Source: Vagococcus xieshaowenii
Lineage (GTDB): Bacteria > Bacillota > Bacilli > Lactobacillales > Vagococcaceae
Reading direction: 5' to 3'
Length of the DNA stretch: 64,000 nucleotides
NCBI RefSeq assembly: GCF_004792515.1
Contig: NZ_CP038865.1
Span: forward strand, 890,001 to 954,000
Shown here one piece after another: positions 29,671-38,896 of this stretch. Position numbers and translations under genes: made by a program. Each line of letters opens with the position of its first letter. Position 1 is the stretch's first letter. A model generated the notes under the pieces. It ran no database searches and was not told the DNA's origin. It saw nothing but the letters and a program-made list of their open reading frames with translations.

Positions 29671-29856
29671 ATGCCAATTGTACATATCGAATTACTTGAA
29701 GGACGTACCAATGAACAAAAACAAGCAATGGTTAAAGAGGTGACAGAGGCAATTTCTCGAACATCAGGGGCACCTAAGGAAAATATTCATGTCGTCATTC
29801 AAGAAATGAAGAAAGAGCATTATGCAATAGCGGGTAAGTTAAAAAGTGAAGTCTAA
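29671..29856 (+). CDS. 4-oxalocrotonate tautomerase family enzyme
   Basis: 61 residues, the standard length of this family. After Met removal Pro1 ([11 protein letters not shown]) is the catalytic base. The [17 protein letters not shown] helix and the [10 protein letters not shown] strand are typical. It is a cytosolic hexameric tautomerase; the physiological substrate in lactic acid bacteria is unknown. GAAAGGAGAATAGCAA precedes the ATG. It has a strong terminator shared with the converging gene. Confidence 0.92.
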   Translation: MPIVHIELLEGRTNEQKQAMVKEVTEAISRTSGAPKENIHVVIQEMKKEHYAIAGKLKSEV

Positions 29857-29891
29857 CTGCACAAGCTAATGGTTATCATTAAGCAGGATTT

Positions 29892-29942
29892 AAAAACTCC
29901 CAGACTGGAAAAGTAATTATTTTCCTAGTCTGGGAGTTTTTA
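29892..29942. terminator. Bidirectional terminator
   Basis: AAAAACTCCCAGACT pairs with AGTCTGGGAGTTTTT, with an inner GGAAAA/TTTTCC extension. It separates the converging tautomerase and kinase genes. Confidence 0.9.
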
Positions 29943-29945
29943 TAA

Positions 29946-30473
29946 TTAAGTGTTTATCTCATTAGTTAGTTCATGTTTTTGATAATAATCATCTAATTCT
30001 TGCTGATTATGAAGGATGATTGTTTTATCTGAATAAATTTGTTGAATCTTAATGAAGTCTTTCATAGGTTGTTTTTTTCTGCCACGATAGAGAACCCACC
30101 AAATGAATTCTCCATCAAGTTTTTCTCGACAACCTTCTGCCATATCGGGTCGAGAGGTTTTACGATACTTGAAATAGCGTTTAATAACGCGTTTTAAGCA
30201 GGCCCAACGTGAGAAGGCTAAAATGATAATCGTATCAGCTTTTTCTAATCGTTCTTCTTTAAAAAATTTTGAATAATTACCATCAATGATCCAATCTTTT
30301 TGTGCCATGAACTGTTTGACGATTGTATTGGCTTCTTTATTGTCTCGCTCCTGCCAATTTGCTTCAAATTGAACAGTGTCTAAATGAAGTAGGGGGATGT
30401 TGATTTTCTGAGAGATGGCCTTAGCGAGAGTAGATTTACCACTGCCACTATAGCCAATAATTGCAATTTTCAT
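29946..30473 (-). CDS. P-loop kinase-like protein (FlaR/topology modulation family)
   Basis: 175 residues with an N-terminal Walker A motif GYSGSGKST (residues 7-15) and an adenylate kinase-like layout: LHLDTVQFEANW near 33-44, DGNYSKFF, and an arginine/lysine-rich lid (RVIKRYFKYRKTSR). The family is often annotated as DNA topology modulation protein FlaR, but it is structurally a small-molecule or nucleotide kinase. The substrate is unknown. The start is only 9 bases after the stop of the GDPD gene, so it is probably translated from the same message. Confidence 0.8.
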   Translation of the reverse strand: MKIAIIGYSGSGKSTLAKAISQKINIPLLHLDTVQFEANWQERDNKEANTIVKQFMAQKDWIIDGNYSKFFKEERLEKADTIIILAFSRWACLKRVIKRYFKYRKTSRPDMAEGCREKLDGEFIWWVLYRGRKKQPMKDFIKIQQIYSDKTIILHNQQELDDYYQKHELTNEINT

Positions 30474-30482
30474 ACGAACTCC

Positions 30483-32249
30483 TTATCTTAAGTCTAAATA
30501 TTTTTTAATCCGATCGGTAAAGCTCATGTTTTCAGATAATTGTTGCTTAATTAATTGAGCTTGTTCCGGATGGTCAGTAATGATAGCGTCTGCTCCCATA
30601 CTGATGTATTTGCGCATGAGCGACTGTTTGTTAATCGTCCAAGCAAACAACTGTTGTTGCCGTTTGTGAGCAGTTTCTAAATTATTTTGGTTGAATGAGA
30701 ACTCTTCCATCACCATAAAATCAGCACTTGTTTTGGGTAAAGAGCCAAGATTAAAAGCGACAATATAACCGGTATTAACTTCTGGGGCTCCAATTTCAAA
30801 ACTTTCAATTTGTGTTTGATTTAAGCCTTGTACATAATGACGACTTAGTAAGTCACGATCATATAGCATATTGATTAATTCAGCTTCATTACGTCCATCA
30901 GCTTCTTCTTCAAACTTTAATTCAATTAGTAACCGCATGTTTAAGTCATCCGTTAATGACAAGACATCTTCTAGTGTTGGAATTTTATCTTTTAAATTTC
31001 CTTCTTGAAGCGTTATTTGTTTGACCTCTTCAAGTGTCAATTCACTGATTTTTTTTGAAGAGTTCCCTAGGCGTCTCAAGGTATCATCATGGAATAAGAC
31101 AAATTGACGATCTTTTGTCTGTTGCACATCAATTTCAACCATATCAGCGCCCTCTTTTTTAGCGGCGATAATGGCTGATTTAGTGTTTTCAATAGCATCA
31201 GTAGTAACACCTCGGTGGCTGATAATCATCGTACTAGGGGCGTAAATGTTATTGGTTAGATAAGAATAATTGAAAAAAGTCATAATAGCTAACCCAATGC
31301 CAATAACTGGGTAGACGATACGTGTATGTTTTGTTGGATAAATAGTTTTACTAATTGGGTGTTCGATTTCTTCACTATTTTTTAGTAAAGTGACAATGGC
31401 TTCGGCAAATAAAGCTTGTAGCATGCTAAATGAAACAAAAAGAAGGACTTCAATTAGGGTTAAACAAATAGCTGAAACATAAGGTGCAACAGGCAGAGCA
31501 ACAGTTTCAATAAACATCACAGGTAAGAATAATAGTCCAATGCCTAACAATGTTATCACAGAATGAATCGCAACAATACCTCCTAGGGATAGGAGGGTAG
31601 TGATGAGTGTACGTTTCGTAAATTGCCAGCTGTAGTTAATGCCTCCTAGAATCGTACTTTTCTCATTGAAGACGAAATATGGAATACTATAAATCAGTCG
31701 CATGCTCACATAAAAAATTAGTGCTAGTGAAGCGCCATATAAAAGTTTTCCAGATGTTGTTTTCATTAATTCATCTGTAATGAAATGAGGGATATATAAA
31801 TCACTCGTAAAACTGCCTTCTAGTCCAATAGAGGCAAGTGGAATCATTAAGACAAAGTAAATAAGAAATAATACCGCTTGAAAACTGACGAAATAACGCA
31901 ATTTTCGCAATAATTTCATGAGCGATTGTCGAAATTTTAATGGATACTTGTCATGATGATCAGCGTATAAAAAATAAAGACCAAATTCAAAGAAAATGGC
32001 AAAGATAAAAATTAACAAAATTAACGCAATAAGAGCTAATGATGTTGGATTTTTAAATAAGCTGAAAATGGTTGACTCTGTTATGCCATCAAAGCCATTG
32101 ATTTTTAAAATTTGTTTGCCTAGAAAGCCAAGTATTGGAGAAATAATGGCAATTCTTAGTAAATTAAAAAGAACACTTGCTTTGATATAGTCTCTTTTGT
32201 AAATCCAAAAATCTTGGTAGGCATGTTTAATCACCGCGATGGGCTGCAA
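30483..32249 (-). CDS. Membrane-anchored glycerophosphodiester phosphodiesterase
   Basis: 588 residues. The first 330 or so form a membrane domain with about 7-8 hydrophobic segments (the glycerophosphoryl diester phosphodiesterase membrane domain). The C-terminal 245 form a GDPD TIM barrel with HRGVTTDAIENT, the metal ligands in DMVEIDVQQTKD and the catalytic His in FVLFHDDTL. It is expected to hydrolyse glycerophosphodiesters such as deacylated lipids or lipoteichoic acid fragments. The frame extends to a GTG at 32258, but that codon is part of the AGAGGTG ribosome binding site; a TTG at 32249 has good spacing and is preferred. Confidence 0.88.
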   Translation of the reverse strand: MQPIAVIKHAYQDFWIYKRDYIKASVLFNLLRIAIISPILGFLGKQILKINGFDGITESTIFSLFKNPTSLALIALILLIFIFAIFFEFGLYFLYADHHDKYPLKFRQSLMKLLRKLRYFVSFQAVLFLIYFVLMIPLASIGLEGSFTSDLYIPHFITDELMKTTSGKLLYGASLALIFYVSMRLIYSIPYFVFNEKSTILGGINYSWQFTKRTLITTLLSLGGIVAIHSVITLLGIGLLFLPVMFIETVALPVAPYVSAICLTLIEVLLFVSFSMLQALFAEAIVTLLKNSEEIEHPISKTIYPTKHTRIVYPVIGIGLAIMTFFNYSYLTNNIYAPSTMIISHRGVTTDAIENTKSAIIAAKKEGADMVEIDVQQTKDRQFVLFHDDTLRRLGNSSKKISELTLEEVKQITLQEGNLKDKIPTLEDVLSLTDDLNMRLLIELKFEEEADGRNEAELINMLYDRDLLSRHYVQGLNQTQIESFEIGAPEVNTGYIVAFNLGSLPKTSADFMVMEEFSFNQNNLETAHKRQQQLFAWTINKQSLMRKYISMGADAIITDHPEQAQLIKQQLSENMSFTDRIKKYLDLR

Positions 32250-32280
32250 TAAGATCACCTCTTTATATAGTCTTAGTTAT

Positions 32281-32309
32281 ATTATAGCGAATAAATGAAA
32301 TAATACGAA
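32281..32309 (-). promoter_or_regulatory. Promoter for the GDPD-kinase operon
   Basis: On the minus strand TTCGTA is followed after 17 bases by TATAAT, about 30 bases before the TTG start. The -35 box is weak. Confidence 0.45.
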
Positions 32310-32356
32310 TATATGCGTCATTATAGTCATATTATGTTTAAATGTAAGAAAAAAAC

Positions 32357-32385
32357 TTTACACTAATTTTTATTTATGATAGAAT
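32357..32385 (+). promoter_or_regulatory. Sigma-A promoter for rplS
   Basis: TTTACA and TAGAAT are separated by 17 bases, giving a leader of about 80 nt before the rplS start. Confidence 0.7.
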
Positions 32386-32392
32386 GTTTTGG

Positions 32393-32470
32393 TGAGTGAA
32401 AGCTCATATAATATTACAACATTCCGCTTTGAATGTGTTCATATGAATGTTTGGGAATAAGGAGATGGAT
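32393..32470 (+). promoter_or_regulatory. Putative L19 leader RNA
   Basis: The untranslated leader contains ACATTC / GAATGT (about 32419-32437) and a second possible hairpin around TTCATATGAA (about 32438-32447), just before AAGGAG. The position and hairpins are consistent with the Firmicute L19 leader motif, through which the ribosomal protein is thought to regulate its own synthesis. I could not run a covariance model. Confidence 0.45.
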
Positions 32471-32473
32471 AAT

Positions 32474-32821
32474 ATGAATCCAATTATTGAAGCTATTACA
32501 AGTGAACAACTACGTTCAGACATTCCACAATTCCGTGCTGGTGATACTTTACGTGTCCACGCTAAGGTTGTAGAGGGAGAACGCGAACGTATCCAGTTAT
32601 TTGAAGGAGTATGTATCAAACGCCAAGGTGCTGGAATCAGCGAAACTTACACTGTTCGTAAAATTTCTAACGGTGTTGGTGTTGAACGTACTTTCCCAGT
32701 ACACACACCACGTGTTGCTCAAATCGAAGTAGTCCGTCATGGTCGTGTACGTCGTGCTAAATTATACTTCCTACGTGAACGTAGTGGTAAATCTGCACGT
32801 ATTAAAGAAATCAGAAGATAA
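32474..32821 (+). CDS. rplS: 50S ribosomal protein L19
   Basis: 115 residues, normal L19 length. Located at the 30S-50S interface of the ribosome. Conserved segments [50 protein letters not shown] and the basic [12 protein letters not shown] are present. The frame extends to 32447, but the ATG at 32474, ten bases after AAGGAG, is the family start. It is monocistronic with its own promoter, leader and terminator. Upstream rimM/trmD are absent; the GDPD gene is divergent instead. Confidence 0.98.
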   Translation: MNPIIEAITSEQLRSDIPQFRAGDTLRVHAKVVEGERERIQLFEGVCIKRQGAGISETYTVRKISNGVGVERTFPVHTPRVAQIEVVRHGRVRRAKLYFLRERSGKSARIKEIRR

Positions 32822-32828
32822 TTTCTTT

Positions 32829-32855
32829 AACCCTTGCTTAGGCAAGGGTTTTTTC
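32829..32855 (+). terminator. Terminator after rplS
   Basis: AACCCTTGC (32829-32837) pairs with GCAAGGGTT (32842-32850) and leads into Ts. Confidence 0.9.
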
Positions 32856-32903
32856 TTTTTTATTGTTTTAAAAAACGGATAAAAGACATAAAGGTGGGAT
32901 ACG

Positions 32904-33686
32904 ATGATAGGAATTATTTATTTTGTTGCGATTATTATTGCCAACACGCTTGGAGCAATTTCTGGTATGGGCGGTGGCGTCTTAATTAAGCCAATATTTG
33001 ATTTTATAGGTGTTGATTCAGTAGCGGTTATTTCGTTTTATTCATCCGTAGCTGTCTTTACCATGTCGTTAGTTTCAACTACAAGGCAACTTCAAAATGG
33101 CATATCGTTTGATAAAAGAAACGTTACGTGGTTATCATTAGGGGCGCTTATCGGTGGTATATTTGGTAATCAATTGTTAGATGAGATGCTTATGTCATTT
33201 TCTAATGATCAACATGTTAAACTTGTTCAAATTAGTTTGACGATTATCACACTATTGTTTGCCTTATTCTATAATAATCTTGACTTGAAAAACTTGTCAT
33301 TGCGTGAAGTTCACTGGTATTTCTTATGTGGCTTAATATTGGGATGTTTGGCCAGTCTGTTAGGGATAGGTGGGGGACCAATTAATGTTTCATTGTTGAT
33401 GTTGCTATTTAATTTACCTATTAAACAAGCCGGCGTTTATTCCATCGCAACGATTCTATTCTCTCAATTAGCCAAAATTATAACTATTACAATAGGAAGT
33501 GGTTTGGCCACATTTGACATGAGTCGTTTACTATGGATTATTCCAGCAGCGGTTATAGGTGGGCTTTTAGGCGCAAGATTGAGTCGTATTCTTTCAGAGC
33601 AAAAAATACAACTAGTCTTTAACGCAATGATTATCCTAGTAATTATCATAAATCTGTACAACGCGTGGTCGATGAAGGCGGTGTGA
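32904..33686 (+). CDS. TauE/SafE-family membrane exporter
   Basis: 260 residues with about 8 hydrophobic segments. The family repeat is visible twice, as GAISGMGGGVLIKP near residue 17 and LLGIGGGPINVSLLMLLF near residue 150, reflecting an internal duplication. Members export sulfite, sulfoacetate or related organosulfur anions, or are of unknown substrate. Nothing in the neighbourhood points to sulfur metabolism. AAAGGTGGGATACG precedes the ATG. The terminator overlaps the stop codon, so it is a single-gene unit. Confidence 0.88.
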   Translation: MIGIIYFVAIIIANTLGAISGMGGGVLIKPIFDFIGVDSVAVISFYSSVAVFTMSLVSTTRQLQNGISFDKRNVTWLSLGALIGGIFGNQLLDEMLMSFSNDQHVKLVQISLTIITLLFALFYNNLDLKNLSLREVHWYFLCGLILGCLASLLGIGGGPINVSLLMLLFNLPIKQAGVYSIATILFSQLAKIITITIGSGLATFDMSRLLWIIPAAVIGGLLGARLSRILSEQKIQLVFNAMIILVIIINLYNAWSMKAV

Positions 33687-33713
33687 CAAACTTATGTCAT
33701 ACCGTTTTTTTTT
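33679..33713 (+). terminator. Terminator overlapping the end of the TauE/SafE gene
   Basis: CGGTGTGACA (33679-33688) pairs with TGTCATACCG (33695-33704), followed by nine Ts. Confidence 0.88.
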
Positions 33714-33815
33714 ATAATTAAAGAGTATTAAAATTATTCTAAACAGGCGCTTATTCAAGTATTTCTTTGATATAATCATGATATGTAATAAATTAGGAGT
33801 GACGGAGGAAACCAA

Positions 33816-34517
33816 ATGAGCTTTATTGAAGTCAAACATGTGTATAAAAAATATCAAATGGGTGAAACAGAGATCATTGCTAATAATGATGTGAGTTTCT
33901 CAATTGAGCAAGGTGAATTAACTGTAATTTTAGGGCCTAGTGGGGCTGGAAAATCGACTGTTTTAAATATGTTAGGTGGGATGGATACACCAACGTCTGG
34001 TGAAATGATAGTAGATGGTGCTAATATTGCATCATTTACGGATCGTCAACTAACGGAATACCGTCGTATGGATGTTGGTTTTGTTTTTCAGTTTTATAAT
34101 TTAGTGCCTAATTTAACGGCTAAAGAAAATGTTGAATTAGCGACAGCTGTATGTGAAGATGCCTTGGATATTGAAGAGGTGTTAAATCAAGTGGGATTAG
34201 GACATCGTATGGGAAATTTTCCAGCACAATTGTCAGGTGGTGAACAACAACGTGTGTCAATTGCTCGTGCAGTGGCAAAGAACCCTAAGATGCTACTATG
34301 TGATGAACCAACTGGAGCGTTAGATTTTGAGACGGGAAAACAAGTACTTCAATTACTACAAAATTTAAGTCGAGAATTCAATAAAACAGTGCTGATTATT
34401 ACGCATAATGCTGCGATTGCACAGATGGCTGATAAAGTTATTCATATTAATGATGCTAAAGTAAAAAAAATAGAACTCAACGAATCCCCAACGTCAGTTG
34501 ATCAAATTGAATGGTGA
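33816..34517 (+). CDS. MacB/LolD-type ABC transporter ATPase
   Basis: 233 residues. Walker [10 protein letters not shown] (about 39-47), Q-loop [17 protein letters not shown], signature [14 protein letters not shown] and Walker [13 protein letters not shown] are all intact. This is the ATPase class that pairs with FtsX-like permeases for peptide export, lipoprotein extrusion or resistance to cell-wall antibiotics. The permease gene follows 10 bases downstream. No two-component system adjoins it, unlike BceAB-type loci. An extended -10 (TGATATAAT at 33768-33776) lies about 40 bases before the ATG. Confidence 0.92.
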   Translation: MSFIEVKHVYKKYQMGETEIIANNDVSFSIEQGELTVILGPSGAGKSTVLNMLGGMDTPTSGEMIVDGANIASFTDRQLTEYRRMDVGFVFQFYNLVPNLTAKENVELATAVCEDALDIEEVLNQVGLGHRMGNFPAQLSGGEQQRVSIARAVAKNPKMLLCDEPTGALDFETGKQVLQLLQNLSREFNKTVLIITHNAAIAQMADKVIHINDAKVKKIELNESPTSVDQIEW

Positions 34518-34527
34518 GGTGAAACTC

Positions 34528-37269
34528 GTGAAATCAGGATTATATTTAAAATCAACGTTTAAAGATATTAAAGCTTCTATGGGCCGCTTTATTGCTGTTG
34601 TTATCATTATATTGATGGGAGTGCTATTATTTGTAGGCATTAAATCAGTTGGGCCTAATTTAGAGTTAACTGCGGATCATTATTTTGACAAACAGCGATT
34701 ATCAGATTTTCAAATCGTTTCAACATTGGGGTTGACAGATGAAGATGAGCAACTTGTTTCGAAAGTTAAAGGTAGCTCAGTTGAAATGAGTAAGAACTTT
34801 TCCTATGCTGATGAGAAACATAACCTCATTCTTCAAGTCTATGGGTATAACGCAAGTCATAAGCAAAATCAATTGGAAGTGATGACGGGGCATTTACCTC
34901 AAGAAGACAATCAAGTTGTGGTCGATTATGAATTACGGGATACTTATAAAATCGGCGAGGAATTGACGATTAAGTCAGATGATCTATCTAAAACGAATTA
35001 TCAAATCGTTGGTTATGTTCAAACGCCATTATACATGGATGTTGATGAGCGTGGGGTGACGACCATTGGCGATGGCGTGCTAAAAGGTTTTGTTTATTTG
35101 CCTGAAGAAAATTTTACATCTGAAATATTTTCAACGATGTATGTTTCTTTTGATGATATGCAAGAGAAAAGTAGTTTTTCAAAAGATTACGAAAAACAAA
35201 CGCTTCGTCATCAAGCTGCTATTGAGCAAGCGTTGAAACCTAGAGAAAACGCACGATTAGATGAGATAAAATCAGACGCACAAACAGAAATTAATGAAAA
35301 TAGACAGAAGTTAGAGGATAATGAAGACAAACTAGCTTCAGGAATAACACAAGTCAAAGAAGGTTTGAAAACTATAACTGATCAGTACAATCAGTTGACA
35401 GAGAAGTTTGAACTATTGCGTATGCAAACAGGTGAAGCGTTAGCTAACGTTCAATTTGGTGATAGTATTAAACAACTAGAAAGTAAAAAACAAGAGCTAA
35501 CGGATCAATTAGCGGAATTGAATCAGCAACAAGCGACATTGACCAAAGGAAAACAAGAGTTAGCTGATTCACAACAAGAACTTGATAAGATGAAGCCTGC
35601 TCGTTTTATAGTAAACCCTCAATCTAATAATCCGGGATATACAGAATATCAAAGCTTATCAGAACGTATTGATGCGATTGCAAACGTCTTCCCTGTGTTC
35701 TTCTTTTTAATTGCGATTCTTATTACCTTTACGACAATCACGAGGATGGTAGAAGAGAATCGCAAAGAAATTGGAACATTAAAGGCGCTAGGTTATCGTA
35801 ATGGTGAAATAGCAAGTAAGTATATTCTTTATACACTTTTAGCAGCGTTTATAGGGACAACCATTGGGGTATTAGTTGGGGCTAAATTGTTACCACAAGT
35901 TGTGTTTGATATGCAACAAGCGAATAATATTTTTCCGGTTTATACAAGCGAATTTTTCCTGGTGCCGATACTAATTGCTGTTTTAGCAGCATTGGCTTCT
36001 ACTTTAGGTTCGGCGCTACTTGTGCTGTCTAGAGATTTGCGTGAAAAACCAACTGCCCTCTTGATGCCAAAAGCACCAAAAGCAGGGAAGCGAGTCTTTT
36101 TAGAACGAATAACACCAATTTGGCACCGATTAAATTTCTTCCAAAAAGTAACGTATCGTAATATTTTTCGATATAAAGCGCGTATGATTTTAACGATTAT
36201 GGGGATTGCTGGTTGTACAGGATTAATGATTGCAGGTTTTGGATTGAATGATTCAATAGCAGCTCCTGTGAAGAAGCAATTTAACGAACTAGTTCACTAT
36301 CAATCCATTGTATCGCTAACTGATGCAGAGCAACCTGAAAAAGCAATTGAGGTGCTTGATACAGACGTAACCGTTCAAACGTTCATGCCAATCTACTCTG
36401 AACAAATGACCATTCGTGAGAAAAACAAAGCCGCTCAGTTTACTAGTGTGATGATTACGGATGACCAAGCAAAATTAGAAAAATTTGTCACGTTAAGAGA
36501 TGAAAAAACGAACAAAAAACTTGTATTACCTAAAGAAGGGGCACTTATTAGTCCAAGGATTGCTAAAACATATGAAGTGTCAACGGGTGATACCTTGGCA
36601 CTTGAAACAACGGAAGGAACACCAGTTAAAGTAAAGGTTGCTGGCATAATCGAAAATTATTTAGGCCATGCTATTTATTTATCTAAAGCGTATTATCAAA
36701 CTGTTGTCAATGAATCGATAGCTCCTAATACGTTGTTGGTTCAAACGAATCATCAAACGAAAAAACAAGAACAACGATTGGCTGAAGCCTTAATTGAGAC
36801 GGGCGAGGTGTTGAATACGACCTTCATCTCAGACCAAATTGAAAAACAAGACCTTGCTTCAGAAAGTTTAGGCGCGATTGTCGCTATCTTTATTATTCTG
36901 TCGGGCACACTAGCCTTTGTTGTTCTATATAATTTAACCAATATCAATATTTCCGAAAGAGAACGTGAATTAGCTACGATTAAGGTGTTAGGCTTTTATG
37001 ATAAAGAAGTAACCATGCATATAATAAGAGAAAATATGGTGTTTACTATCATTGGTATACTAGTTGGTTTTGGTGTAGGAAAATTATTGACATGGTTTAT
37101 CTTAGCCATGGCATCATCAGATATGATGGTCTTTCCTGTTATCATTAAACTAAATGGGTATTTGATTTCTGCGTTGATGACGGCTGTTTTTTCAAGTATT
37201 GTAATGTGGGTAACACACATTAAATTAAAACATATCAACATGATTGAAGCGCTAAAATCAAATGAATAA
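34528..37269 (+). CDS. Large FtsX/MacB-type ABC permease
   Basis: 913 residues. An N-terminal membrane segment (about 17-40) leads to a long extracytoplasmic region (about 40-385). Its second half (about 250-365) is a Gln/Glu/Lys-rich coiled coil. Then come two FtsX-like domains of three helices each (about 390-510 and 780-905), with a second extracytoplasmic region between. TMVEENRKEIGTLKALGYRNGE and SERERELATIKVLGFYDKEV mark the FtsX cores. The GTG at 34528 sits eight bases after GAGG; no better start is seen. The substrate is unknown: a toxic peptide, lipid or surface-protein export role is plausible. Confidence 0.9.
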   Translation: MKSGLYLKSTFKDIKASMGRFIAVVIIILMGVLLFVGIKSVGPNLELTADHYFDKQRLSDFQIVSTLGLTDEDEQLVSKVKGSSVEMSKNFSYADEKHNLILQVYGYNASHKQNQLEVMTGHLPQEDNQVVVDYELRDTYKIGEELTIKSDDLSKTNYQIVGYVQTPLYMDVDERGVTTIGDGVLKGFVYLPEENFTSEIFSTMYVSFDDMQEKSSFSKDYEKQTLRHQAAIEQALKPRENARLDEIKSDAQTEINENRQKLEDNEDKLASGITQVKEGLKTITDQYNQLTEKFELLRMQTGEALANVQFGDSIKQLESKKQELTDQLAELNQQQATLTKGKQELADSQQELDKMKPARFIVNPQSNNPGYTEYQSLSERIDAIANVFPVFFFLIAILITFTTITRMVEENRKEIGTLKALGYRNGEIASKYILYTLLAAFIGTTIGVLVGAKLLPQVVFDMQQANNIFPVYTSEFFLVPILIAVLAALASTLGSALLVLSRDLREKPTALLMPKAPKAGKRVFLERITPIWHRLNFFQKVTYRNIFRYKARMILTIMGIAGCTGLMIAGFGLNDSIAAPVKKQFNELVHYQSIVSLTDAEQPEKAIEVLDTDVTVQTFMPIYSEQMTIREKNKAAQFTSVMITDDQAKLEKFVTLRDEKTNKKLVLPKEGALISPRIAKTYEVSTGDTLALETTEGTPVKVKVAGIIENYLGHAIYLSKAYYQTVVNESIAPNTLLVQTNHQTKKQEQRLAEALIETGEVLNTTFISDQIEKQDLASESLGAIVAIFIILSGTLAFVVLYNLTNINISERERELATIKVLGFYDKEVTMHIIRENMVFTIIGILVGFGVGKLLTWFILAMASSDMMVFPVIIKLNGYLISALMTAVFSSIVMWVTHIKLKHINMIEALKSNE

Positions 37270-37357
37270 TTGTCCGATAATAAAATGATGACAGTGCTTC
37301 TTTTTGTGATTTAAAATTAAGTATGATACACTTATTCGTAAGAAAGAGGGGGATAAA

Positions 37358-38224
37358 ATGAAAGAGAAAAAACCATTTTATATTAATGGGTATATTGGGA
37401 TTCTGGCTTTAGTTGTAATTCTATTGTTGGGTATTTTTTTATTTTTTAAAGGAGTATCGAATGATCAATTTTCTAGTGTTGTAATAGCGATTATATTATG
37501 GGCTATTGCACTATTATTTTTGAGTTCTATTACAATTATTCATCCAAATCAAGCCAAGGCAATTTTATTCTTCGGCCAATATTTAGGAACGATTAAAGAG
37601 AGTGGGTTGTTTATTACGGTCCCATTGACTGAAAAAATTGATGTTTCATTAAAAGTAAAAAACTTTAATAGTTCGGTTTTGAAGGTCAATGATTCAGATG
37701 GCAATCCGGTAGAAATTTCTGCAGTGGTTGTTTATCGAGTAGTCGATACGGCAAAAGCACTATTTGATGTTGATCGCTATAATAATTTTGTTGAGATTCA
37801 AAGCGAAACAGCAATCCGCCATATTGCTACACAATATCCATATGATACCTTCAATGAAGGTGATTTAACCTTAAGAGGTAATACTAACGAAGTGTCGAAT
37901 GAATTGAAACAAGAATTAGATGAACGTTTGTCAGTTGCGGGTGTTGAAGTGATTGAAACACGCTTGAACCATCTAGCTTATTCAACTGAGATTGCCAGTG
38001 CAATGTTACAACGTCAACAAGCAAAAGCAATATTATCCGCGCGTCAAACAATTGTAGAAGGTGCTGTTTCGATGACACAAATGGCACTTGAACAAATTCA
38101 AGACGGGCAAGAAATCAACTTCACAGATGATCGCAAAGTTCAATTAATTAATAATTTACTTGTATCGATTATTACGGATAAAGGAACACAGCCAGTGATT
38201 AATACAGGAGATGTTTCTGAATAG
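37358..38224 (+). CDS. SPFH-domain (stomatin/prohibitin-like) membrane protein
   Basis: 288 residues. Two N-terminal membrane segments (about 11-30 and 40-60) are followed by an SPFH/band 7 domain (about 60-230), with VVVYRVVDTAKALFDV and EVIETRLNHLAYSTEIASAMLQRQQA. SPFH proteins form oligomeric scaffolds in membrane microdomains and often control proteases. No NfeD partner is next to it; the following gene is a LURP-one-like protein. AAGAGGGGGATAAA precedes the ATG. Confidence 0.88.
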   Translation: MKEKKPFYINGYIGILALVVILLLGIFLFFKGVSNDQFSSVVIAIILWAIALLFLSSITIIHPNQAKAILFFGQYLGTIKESGLFITVPLTEKIDVSLKVKNFNSSVLKVNDSDGNPVEISAVVVYRVVDTAKALFDVDRYNNFVEIQSETAIRHIATQYPYDTFNEGDLTLRGNTNEVSNELKQELDERLSVAGVEVIETRLNHLAYSTEIASAMLQRQQAKAILSARQTIVEGAVSMTQMALEQIQDGQEINFTDDRKVQLINNLLVSIITDKGTQPVINTGDVSE

Positions 38225-38234
38225 GAGAACTATC

Positions 38235-38732
38235 ATGACAACTTTATACATGAAACAAAAGCTTATTTCAATCGGTGAAAAATTTACGATTACTGATGAG
38301 CAAGGTAAAGCTAAATATTATGTTGAAGGTAGCTTAGTCAAAGTACCTAAAACTTTTACTATTTATAATAATAAAAAGAAAAAAATTGGAAAAGTTAGCA
38401 AACAACTAGTCTCTATTTTACCTAAATTTCACGTTATGGTCGAAGGTCAGGGTAGTATGACAATCGAAAAACAAATTAGTATCATCAAATCTAACTACAA
38501 AATTAAAGGAAATGGGCTATCGATTAAAGGTAATTTATTAGATATGAATTTTTCATTAATAAAGAATGGACGAAAAGTAGGTGCCATTAGTAAAAAATGG
38601 ATAAGTATCGGTGATAGCTATGAAATTAATATTGTAGACCCCAGTTTAGAAGAAGTAATGGTTGCGCTTGTTGTAGCAATTGATTACGTGAAAGCAAGCA
38701 ATGCTAAAAATAATCAAACAGAAAATAATTAG
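38235..38732 (+). CDS. LURP-one-related protein
   Basis: 165 residues, beta-rich and basic, with the LURP-one pattern: KLISIGEKFTITDEQGKAKYYVEG, repeated strands (KIGKVSKQLVSILPKFHV, KVGAISKKWISIGDSYEINI) and the C-terminal helix VMVALVVAIDYVKA. The fold is the tubby/scramblase-like barrel. Proposed roles involve lipid or membrane interaction, without proof in bacteria. The ATG at 38235 is eight bases after TAGGAGA and ten bases after the SPFH stop, so the pair is one operon. Confidence 0.85.
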   Translation: MTTLYMKQKLISIGEKFTITDEQGKAKYYVEGSLVKVPKTFTIYNNKKKKIGKVSKQLVSILPKFHVMVEGQGSMTIEKQISIIKSNYKIKGNGLSIKGNLLDMNFSLIKNGRKVGAISKKWISIGDSYEINIVDPSLEEVMVALVVAIDYVKASNAKNNQTENN

Positions 38733-38736
38733 TTAA

Positions 38737-38788
38737 TAAATAAAGAAACGATGTATAATGACTTAATTATATGTCGTTTCTTTATTTA
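38737..38788 (+). terminator. Terminator after the SPFH/LURP-one pair
   Basis: AAATAAAGAAACGA pairs with TCGTTTCTTTATTT (one base offset), with an inner TATAAT/ATTATA stem. Confidence 0.75.
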
Positions 38789-38862
38789 TGTGTAAAAGTT
38801 CGAAGAAATATGCGAATCATTGTTAAACTTATACATTATTTAATGAATAATGATACATCGTT

Positions 38863-38871
38863 TGTTATAAT
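38863..38871 (+). promoter_or_regulatory. Extended -10 promoter for the M20 dipeptidase gene
   Basis: TGTTATAAT is a perfect -10 with a TGN extension, about 25 bases before the 38897 ATG. The -35 region is weak. Confidence 0.45.
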
Positions 38872-38896
38872 TGAATTGTGATTAATATACTAACGG

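Noticed and set aside
32250-32258. GTG at 32258 as the start of the glycerophosphodiesterase
   Set aside because: The codon is itself part of the AGAGGTG ribosome binding site; the TTG at 32249 is properly spaced.
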